From Arsenophonus endosymbiont of Aleurodicus dispersus (GTDB lineage: Bacteria > Pseudomonadota > Gammaproteobacteria > Enterobacterales > Enterobacteriaceae): 64,000 nucleotides of DNA. Below are positions 57,420-64,000 of the stretch, piece after piece. Under the pieces are notes generated by a model that worked only from the letters and a program-made list of their open reading frames with translations, did no database searches and was not told where the DNA came from. The position numbers were made by a program, and so were the translations under genes. Within the stretch, counting starts at the first letter, position 1. Every line of letters begins with the position of its first letter. Where the stretch lies: the NCBI RefSeq assembly GCF_900343015.1, contig NZ_LR025108.1:1-64000 (forward strand), given 5' to 3'.

Positions 57420-58229
57420 TCAGCAAGTAGTTTTAGCTAATTTTCTAGCTAAATTACAATAATTTTCTACTGAAATATTTTCAGCGCGGCAATTTGGATC
57501 AATACCTAATTGCGCAAAATCCTGCAAGGTAAATAAATCAATTAAACTATTACGAATCTTTTTGCGTCGTTGATTAAATGCCTGTGTAGTAATACGACTT
57601 AATAATTTAACATCACAAATAAGATAAGGGTTTCGTTGATGAGAAATTAATTTCACGACAGCTGAATCAACTTTGGGTGCTGGCGTAAAAGCCGACGCTG
57701 GTACAGCTAAGATAGGCATTATCTGACAATAATATTGCGCCATAACACTAAGGCGACCATATGCTTTAGTATTTGGTCTTGCGATTAAGCGATTAACCAC
57801 CTCTTTCTGGAGCAGAAAATTCATGTCTACTATAACATTAATATAAGTAAAAAGATGGAACATTAGCGGAGTTGAAATATTGTAAGGAAGATTACCAAAC
57901 ACTCTAAGGGATTGACCTTTTTCTTTCATTATTTCACCAAAATCGATCGTCATTGCATCGTTTGGTATAATTGTTAGTTTAGCGCTAAGCGCAGGATGCG
58001 CAGCTAAACGGACAGTTAAATCATGATCTAACTCGATTATCGTCATATTTTCTATATGCTCGCTAACAGGTAATGTTAGAGCACCTAAACCAGGGCCAAT
58101 TTCAACAATAGCTTGATCAGGTTTGGGATTAAAAGCAGTAACGATATTATCAATAATAAATTGGTCAGTTAAAAAATTTTGACCAAATCGCTTACGGGGA
58201 AAGTGCCCTTGATGTATTAGTTTATTCAT
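57420..58229 (-). CDS. rsmA: 16S rRNA dimethyladenosine transferase (KsgA/RsmA)
   Basis: Dimethylates A1518 and A1519 in the 3' helix of 16S rRNA, a late checkpoint in 30S assembly. The 269 residues (E. coli 273) show [19 protein letters not shown], the SAM-binding [10 protein letters not shown], the catalytic NLPYNIS, and [12 protein letters not shown]. The first eight bases overlap the end of pdxA, indicating coupling. A functional 16S target must be encoded elsewhere, since the copy in this window is a fragment. Confidence 0.96.
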   Translation of the reverse strand: MNKLIHQGHFPRKRFGQNFLTDQFIIDNIVTAFNPKPDQAIVEIGPGLGALTLPVSEHIENMTIIELDHDLTVRLAAHPALSAKLTIIPNDAMTIDFGEIMKEKGQSLRVFGNLPYNISTPLMFHLFTYINVIVDMNFLLQKEVVNRLIARPNTKAYGRLSVMAQYYCQIMPILAVPASAFTPAPKVDSAVVKLISHQRNPYLICDVKLLSRITTQAFNQRRKKIRNSLIDLFTLQDFAQLGIDPNCRAENISVENYCNLARKLAKTTC

Positions 58230-59211
58230 TATTATTTTGTATCATGTTAATCGCTAATTTTAAGGCGGTTATAAAACTATTGACATCTGCTTTCCCACTT
58301 CCTGCTAGCTCAATAGCTGTCCCATGGTCAACCGATGTACGGATAAAAGGTAAGCCTAAAGTAATGTTTACAGCGTTGCCAAAACCTTGATATTTTAGCA
58401 CAGGCAGACCTTGATCGTGATACATAGTTAAAATCACATCAGCTTGGTTATGATATTTTGGTTGGAATATAGTATCCGCTGGGAAAGGACCATAAAGTTG
58501 CAATCCTTCATGACGCAATTTATTCATAACCGGTATGATAGTGTCAATTTCTTCATATCCCATATGTCCTCCTTCGCCAGTATGAGGATTTAAACCACAA
58601 ATATAAATTGCTGGTGTTTTAATCCCAAATTTACATTTTAATTCGTTATTTAAAATATAAATAACTTCTTGTAAGCTCTGGAAAGTAATTGCACTTGGAA
58701 CCTGCTTAAGAGGTAAATGAGTTGTTACTAGTGCAACACGCAATTTTTCTGTAGCTAACATCATGACCACTTTTTTTGTTTTACTTCTATCAGCTAAAAA
58801 CTCAGTATGCCCAGTAAATGGAATACCTCCATCATTTATAATGCCTTTATGAACAGGGCCAGTAACTAATGCTGAAAATTCACCAGTCATACAGCCATCA
58901 CAGGCGCGGCCAAGGGTTTCTATTACATAAGTGCTATTTTTTTTATTAAGTTGGCCTGCTTTGACCGGGGCAGGTAATTTTATCGGTAAAACAATCAATG
59001 TTTTTATAGCGTGGTTGTTATTCAATACTCCTGGCGAATATATAGTTAATTCTAATCCTAGTTGATTGGCTCTAGCTATCAGCAAGTCTGGATCAGCACA
59101 AGCTACTAATCTAACTGGCCAATTTAGTTGAGCTAATTGAATTAAAAGATCAGGACCTACTCCAGCTGGTTCACCGGAAGTAAGAACGATACTATGAGTT
59201 TTTTTTTCCAT
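58222..59211 (-). CDS. pdxA: 4-hydroxythreonine-4-phosphate dehydrogenase
   Basis: Step of DXP-dependent pyridoxal phosphate synthesis. The 329 residues equal the E. coli length and contain the metal-binding histidines in [18 protein letters not shown] and [16 protein letters not shown], plus [13 protein letters not shown] and [11 protein letters not shown]. With dxs and talB in the window it supports retention of vitamin B6 synthesis; the other pdx genes are not here. It starts five bases after the surA remnant's stop. Confidence 0.96.
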   Translation of the reverse strand: MEKKTHSIVLTSGEPAGVGPDLLIQLAQLNWPVRLVACADPDLLIARANQLGLELTIYSPGVLNNNHAIKTLIVLPIKLPAPVKAGQLNKKNSTYVIETLGRACDGCMTGEFSALVTGPVHKGIINDGGIPFTGHTEFLADRSKTKKVVMMLATEKLRVALVTTHLPLKQVPSAITFQSLQEVIYILNNELKCKFGIKTPAIYICGLNPHTGEGGHMGYEEIDTIIPVMNKLRHEGLQLYGPFPADTIFQPKYHNQADVILTMYHDQGLPVLKYQGFGNAVNITLGLPFIRTSVDHGTAIELAGSGKADVNSFITALKLAINMIQNNNE

Positions 59212-59216
59212 AAAAA

Positions 59217-59760
59217 TTACTGTGCATCACTATCATTAAAAATTTTTACATATGTAGATGCACGTAGTTCTTGCATCTAATTTTGTGCCTCTTCATTTAA
59301 TTTACGATTGAATAATAGCTTATAGGCATGATCTTTCTGTTTTACATCTGGTTTATCAACTTTACTTGTATCTTACAGCTGAATAAGATGCCAGCCAAAA
59401 GAGGAATAAATTAGTTTACTTATTTAAACTTTATTTCAAAGCATTAAACCATCACAAAATGATGGATAATACATATTAGGCATATTAGCTCACCACCACG
59501 TAATGCAGAACTTAGATATTGTGAGAATTTTTTAGCTGCTTCGGTAAAAGTTATTTGCCTAGTTTAAATTTTATGTCCAATTTTTTGTATTGTTGCATAT
59601 GCCTGTTCGTTATTCATAATAGGTGATAGCTTAGATATTTCACTTCGGTGACTGAAATAAGCATATTGATTGCTATATCACCTTTTTTAGCATGCTGAAT
59701 TTGTTGTCCTGCATTTATGGCGTTTCTTCTTACTATATCTACCATATTATATTATCTACG
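59217..59760 (-). pseudogene. surA: SurA remnant (periplasmic outer-membrane-protein chaperone)
   Basis: The minus strand gives, in changing frames, ISVTEV, SPIMNNEQAYATIQKIGHKI, QITFTEAAKKFSQYLSSAL, SSFGWHLIQL-stop-DTSKVDKP, and KLLFNRKLNEEAQN-stop-MQELRASTYVKI to a natural stop at 59217. These match the second PPIase domain and C-terminus of SurA. The N-terminal half is lost; 59761-60089 holds no recognisable sequence. Order lptD-surA-pdxA is that of E. coli. Confidence 0.9.
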
Positions 59761-60089
59761 CTGCTTTGTAGCACAACACCACAATAGTAGTAACTTTATC
59801 CAAAAGTTGTGGAGCAGCAAGTGTAATATCCCAAAATTCATTAAATTCTCATTTAATTAAATTATATTATAATTTTATCCTATATTTGATATATTAAAAT
59901 ATTAATTTTATTATAAAGCTCTTTGATAAGAGCCAATGCCATTGGCAAGTATATCCTGACTTTACAAATTATGCTTATTATTTCATTGATTATCATAGTT
60001 ACTACTGAAGTTTGGTTATTGCAACATTACCAATTTAGGATTATAGCCTATATTAATTGACCATAAGTACTATACTGTAACTAATCTAC

Positions 60090-61060
60090 TTGCTGGTTGG
60101 TTTTCTTTCAGCTCATGATAGTAATAGCTAGCAAAGCACCAGAAATTATAATTTATTTGAATTAAACGATCCGAATCCATGCTATATTCTGTCAAAACAT
60201 TCCCCTTGGTGATATCAACAAGCCATCTATTATACTGAAGTCAGCACGCAGTCCCAAGTTATCCGTTAAGCGTAAATAAGTATCACCAGACCATAATAAT
60301 GGTCCAGGATTACTTTTATCCTCAATAGGTAAATTATAATTTTCAATTTGGATCCTCTTAAAAGAGGATTTGTGTCCAACATAAAAATTAAACCGTTCAG
60401 TTAATTATTTATCATCAATACCTATTGTCGTAAGTTAGTTAGCTGAAGCGATACTATCAGATCTAATCGACTATATAGAATATAATTGTTGTAGTCAGTC
60501 AGCCTGTACTTATTGGTCGCTATAATACACATAAAGATATTGAATTATAGGTTCTAACGTTTATATATAATTACTATTTATCAGCAGAGCAGGTCACGTT
60601 CGAAACCAACTTTTGCATCATAAGTTACTGAGGGGAATATACGAGTAACTTGTTTTTTCAACTGGCTATCATCCAAGTTAGCAGATATATTCTGATTATA
60701 ATCAGTTATCATCACCCTTATATTAACACTAGCCTAACCATTTACTAATGGTAGGTTCAGGCGCGATATGTAACCGCGTGGCATCAATATTATTAGCCCA
60801 ATCACGGATTATAAGTGATAATTATGCATAAATTTTCAGATTACCAAAATCATATTTATGATAATTAAGGTCTAATTTTAGTACAGCTTTTTTTTTAAGA
60901 TTTGCTATTAGGTAAATAGAAAAAAATCTTAAATTGTTTATGCGTTTAATCGGCATAACCAAACCTGATTTTTAGGGTAATAGGTAAAATATTTTGAATA
61001 ACTAACTTTAGTATAATCAATATATAGATGAGTAGATTATTTAGATTACCTTTCACGATG
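60090..61060 (-). pseudogene. lptD: LptD remnant (LPS assembly outer-membrane protein)
   Basis: Fragments of the beta-barrel half of LptD appear in order on the minus strand: YIDYTKVSYSKYFTYY, LKLDLNYHKYDFGNLKIYA, DATRLHIAPEPTIS, QVTRIFPSVTYDAKVGFERD, PLLWSGDTYLRLTDNLGLRA and INYNFWCFASYYYHELKEN. They are separated by stops and shifts. The N-terminal jellyroll part is gone. LptD inserts lipopolysaccharide into the outer membrane; with surA also dead, this argues for a lipopolysaccharide-poor envelope. Confidence 0.88.
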
Positions 61061-61186
61061 GGTTGATGCTCTATATATTTCCTTCATCTATATGATCGTA
61101 TAGTAAAAAGTGAAATAATTAACGTATTGAATAGCTTTTATCTGTATAAAACTATCAGCTTATTTATTCAGGTTATTAGGCATAGA

Positions 61187-61221
61187 GTAGAATAATTTGT
61201 ATAATATCCTCATGAGGAGTT
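61187..61221 (+). repeat. 35-bp dispersed repeat, copy 2
   Basis: Identical to 36308-36342, with TATAAT and the palindrome TCCTCATGAGGA. Here it is followed directly by a second small hairpin, GTATCA-TATT-TGATAC. It lies between the lptD remnant (E. coli 1 minute) and rppH (64 minutes), a synteny break. Confidence 0.85.
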
Positions 61222-62159
61222 GAGTATCATATTTGATACTGAGATTGGAGATCTAATCATAGATTTAATTATTGATCATGCATATGATATAGTATAAGAA
61301 TATCAAGATTAAGATAAAATAAATGCTAAAAATAGCAATCAGAAACTATTGTTGTAAACATATTTCAAATATTAGGCCCTTTAAAGAAAACAAAAAAGCA
61401 TGTAATATAGTTTTAAACATTATTAAATAAATGTTCCAGATTGATAAAAATATACTTTATAAATGAAGTAAATCGGTGATCTATAAATTAGGTGAGTAAT
61501 ATAAAGTTATTCAGCATGTAATTATACACGTGAAGTACTAGTGGCGCTTTTAAAACAGCATAAAATATAATAGGATTACCTAGTAAAAATAAATCAACAC
61601 GTAGTTGGTGAGTGGTGACTAGTAATAGGAATAAGTTTAACTATCCTAGTTTGTGCCTGTTTTACCTGTTGTAAAACAGACTTACCAGCGCAGATAAAAT
61701 GCAAATAAATGAGTACCTAATAAATTTTATATAGTTACTATTTTAAGTAATTGATGCATTTATTACAGCATCAATTTTTGAGCTAGTTTAAGCTGCTCGC
61801 TAGTTACTTATTAAGCAGCTATCTTCAACTTAAAGATAGTTATAAACTAGTACCATAGCATAATTATTTTTCTTCTCATTTAAGATAATATCAAGTCAGA
61901 GGCCAATATAAGCTGGGCTATTTTACCCTTCTATTCTAAGGTAATTTTAAAATCAATACCCCATCATTGTAGGCCTTAACTAGGAATAAAAGCATCACAG
62001 GTGTAAACAGTTAAGATAGATTTTTTCCCCATATTATTCAATACTGAGTTCTACTATATAATTAAATTTAAATTGCATAGTAAATACTATATTAATAGTT
62101 TCCCATATAGATTAGTATAAAACAATGAGCTATCTTTAAAAATTTTAACGAGGTAGTCG
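61222..62159. other. Gene-free stretch upstream of rppH
   Basis: About 0.9 kb with no recognisable gene. It contains a perfect nine-base hairpin, CTGTTTTAC / GTAAAACAG, at 61657-61679 with a five-base loop, possibly a stranded terminator of a lost gene. A weak ribosome binding site (AACGAGG) precedes rppH. Confidence 0.45.
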
Positions 62160-62654
62160 ATGGTTGACAATAATGGCTACCGCCCGAATGTAGGAATGGT
62201 AATTTGTAATCAGCAAGGCCAGGTATTATGGGCTCGTCGCTATGGGCAACATTCATGGCAGTTTCCTCAAGGGGGAATTAATCCTGAAGAATCTCCAGAA
62301 CAAGCTATGTATCGGGAATTATTCGAAGAAGTAGGGTTAGATAGTAAAGATGCTAAAATATTAGCATCTACCAGAAAATGGTTAAGTTACAAATTACCAA
62401 AACATTTGGTGCGTTGGGACACTAAACCAATTTGTATTGGGCAAAAGCAACGGTGGTTTTTATTACAATTGGTATGTAATGAACATAATATTAATGTGCA
62501 AATAAGTAAAACGCCTGAATTTGATAGTTGGCGTTGGGTGAATTATTGGTATCCTGTTCACCAGGTGGTTTCTTTTAAAAGAGATATTTATCGCAGAGTT
62601 ATGAAAGAATTTGAGCCGATGGTTATGTTACTACAAAATAGTGCAATGACATAA
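62160..62654 (+). CDS. rppH: RNA pyrophosphohydrolase RppH
   Basis: Nudix hydrolase that removes pyrophosphate from the 5' end of triphosphorylated mRNAs, opening them to RNase E decay. The 164 residues (E. coli 176) start [20 protein letters not shown] and include the Nudix box ([16 protein letters not shown] followed by LFEEVGL), [10 protein letters not shown] and [14 protein letters not shown]. Only the variable C-terminal tail is shorter. A terminator follows, and ptsP, which separates rppH from lgt in E. coli, is gone. Confidence 0.95.
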   Translation: MVDNNGYRPNVGMVICNQQGQVLWARRYGQHSWQFPQGGINPEESPEQAMYRELFEEVGLDSKDAKILASTRKWLSYKLPKHLVRWDTKPICIGQKQRWFLLQLVCNEHNINVQISKTPEFDSWRWVNYWYPVHQVVSFKRDIYRRVMKEFEPMVMLLQNSAMT

Positions 62655-62737
62655 AATAATGGCCATACCTGCTTAGCTAAATAAATTTAGTGAAAGTAGG
62701 TTAATCTATTTTTAATAGATAATTTTTTCAAATAAGT

Positions 62738-62770
62738 AAGAGTAGTTAAAGCTACTCTTGTTTGGGTTTT
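62738..62770 (+). terminator. Rho-independent terminator after rppH
   Basis: Perfect eight-base stem AAGAGTAG / CTACTCTT with a six-base loop (TTAAAG), followed by GTTTGGGTTTT, 84 bases after the rppH stop. Confidence 0.7.
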
Positions 62771-62850
62771 GAAAATATTTACTTGCTAAAATACGCGTTA
62801 AATAGATTTATTAATGAATTTAATCAATACTATATTAAAAAATAAAAACT

Positions 62851-63738
62851 ATGAATAATCATTATATTATGTTTCCTAACATAGATCCTGTTATATTCTC
62901 AATTAGTCCAGTAACCCTTCATTGGTATGGTTTAATGTATTTACTGGGATTTATTTTCGCTCTATGGTTGGCAAAGCGGAGAGCAGAAAAATTAAATAGC
63001 GGTTGGACTAAAAATGAAGTTGAAAATCTCCTTTATATTGGGTTCTTAGGTGTCTTTATTGGTGGACGTTTAGGTTATGTTTTATTTTATAACTTGCCAA
63101 CCTTACTGAGCAATCCTTTGTATCTATTTAAAGTTTGGAATGGAGGAATGTCCTTTCATGGTGGGTTAATTGGTGTGATATGCACTATGTGGTGGTATGC
63201 ATGTAGGACTAGACGCCACTTTTTCCAAGTTGCCGATTTTATTGCGCCATTGATTCCATTTGGATTAGGCATGGGACGAATTGGTAATTTTATTAATGGA
63301 GAACTTTGGGGACGTGTAATATTAGACATCCCATGGGCAATGTTATTCCCAAACTCTTGGGTAGAAGATATTCAGATTGTTAGTCAAGAACATTCTTTAT
63401 TACCTATTTTAGAGCAGTATGGTGTATTACCACGACATCCCTCCCAACTTTATGAGATGTTTTTTGAAGGGATTATTTTATTTATTATTTTGAATTTATT
63501 TATTCGTAAACCCCGCCCAATTGGCAGTGTATCAGGATTATTTTTGATTAGTTATGGCGTTTTTCGTATTTTTGTTGAATTTTTCCGTCAACCAGATGCG
63601 CAGTTAGGGCTATTAACTGGTATAAGTATAGGACAAATTTTGTCAATTCCTATGATCATTATTGGTATTTTTATTATGATCTTAATATATAAAAACAATC
63701 GATATTTTGTAAAAAATTTAATTATTAATAAGGCATAA
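62851..63738 (+). CDS. lgt: Prolipoprotein diacylglyceryl transferase
   Basis: Attaches diacylglycerol from phosphatidylglycerol to the lipobox Cys of prolipoproteins, the step before LspA. The 295 residues (E. coli 291) show seven membrane helices, [33 protein letters not shown] with the essential His, the Lgt signature [15 protein letters not shown], and [13 protein letters not shown]. Together with lspA and the CyoA lipoprotein it shows the first two lipoprotein-maturation steps are kept. Confidence 0.96.
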   Translation: MNNHYIMFPNIDPVIFSISPVTLHWYGLMYLLGFIFALWLAKRRAEKLNSGWTKNEVENLLYIGFLGVFIGGRLGYVLFYNLPTLLSNPLYLFKVWNGGMSFHGGLIGVICTMWWYACRTRRHFFQVADFIAPLIPFGLGMGRIGNFINGELWGRVILDIPWAMLFPNSWVEDIQIVSQEHSLLPILEQYGVLPRHPSQLYEMFFEGIILFIILNLFIRKPRPIGSVSGLFLISYGVFRIFVEFFRQPDAQLGLLTGISIGQILSIPMIIIGIFIMILIYKNNRYFVKNLIINKA

Positions 63739-64000
63739 AATAATAAGTAGCAACATATTTTAATCTAGTTTTTGACTTATACTATTAAATAAATAATAAA
63801 TTATAAGCGAGTAATAATTGGGTAGAAAATAAACGCACAGGTGTAATCCTGATATTGAAGATAAAATAACCAATTTACTTTAATTACTACTAGTAAAAAT
63901 TTTTATAAAGCAACTATTGCGGAATGATTAGGTTATCTAATAGGTTATTCTTACACTGAACCATTTCAATATATTGGCTATAATACATGGAATGCCAACT
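63739..64000 (+). pseudogene. Possible thymidylate synthase trace (thyA) and unassigned sequence
   Basis: thyA follows lgt in E. coli. Near 63815-63850 one frame reads WVENKRTGV, faintly like the ThyA N-terminal TQKNDRTGTGT, but no further match follows. The last 75 bases are open in one frame (LGYLIGYSYTEPFQYIGYN) and I could not assign them. Nothing here is an intact gene within the window. Confidence 0.3.

Overview
This 64 kb window looks like a chromosome segment of a host-restricted, genome-reducing member of the Enterobacterales, most likely an insect endosymbiont. Nearly every gene aligns by eye to an E. coli counterpart. The DNA is strongly A+T-rich. Intact genes fill only about 60% of the window, and most of the rest is eroding remains of ordinary enteric genes. 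I see no mobile element, phage, CRISPR array, toxin or secretion cluster, and no candidate for an undescribed defence or biosynthetic system. The genus cannot be fixed from what is visible; the proteins look enterobacterial and could fit an Arsenophonus- or Sodalis-like symbiont.

Layout, named by E. coli synteny. (1) 1-23.4 kb: the dnaX to queA block in E. coli order: dnaX, ffs, lon, clpX, clpP, [tig], [bolA], cyoABCDE, [yajL], thiI, xseB, [ispA], dxs, pgpA, [thiL], nusB, ribE, ribD, [secD], yajC, tgt, [queA]; brackets mark pseudogenes. (2) 23.7-24.3 kb: a frameshifted DedA-family gene (yqjA). (3) 24.9-36.1 kb: lspA, ileS, [ribF], rpsT, dnaJ, dnaK, talB, the E. coli 0-minute block inverted. 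(4) 37.5-41.4 kb: a dead rRNA operon that kept two intact tRNAs, then [trmA], [fabR], [sthA]. (5) 42.5-48.4 kb: [glnA], nfuA, pfkA, yicC, rph, rpmB, rpmG. (6) 49.4-55.8 kb: ribB, [yqiA], parE, parC, plsC. (7) 56.2-61.1 kb: apaH, apaG, rsmA, pdxA, [surA], [lptD]. (8) 62.2-64 kb: rppH, lgt and perhaps a thyA trace.

The retained genes give a minimal cell: protein quality control (Lon, ClpXP, DnaKJ), a cytochrome bo3 terminal oxidase, DXP-route isoprenoid entry, riboflavin and pyridoxine steps, lipoprotein maturation (Lgt, LspA), phospholipid synthesis (PlsC, PgpA), topoisomerase IV and tRNA/rRNA modification. The losses are informative. surA and lptD decay argues for a simplified outer membrane. 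secD loss leaves yajC alone. ribF loss beside intact ribB, ribD and ribE suggests riboflavin is made but not converted here to FMN/FAD. ispA loss leaves no visible local source of the farnesyl donor that CyoE needs.

The most striking sequence-level signals are a perfect 94-bp inverted duplication of the dnaX 3' end at the left edge; a plsC gene broken only by one missing base in an A10 run, a likely transcriptional-slippage gene; a 35-bp exact repeat lying at two synteny breakpoints; a tandemly duplicated extended -10 promoter before parE; and the rRNA-operon remnant with living tRNAs.
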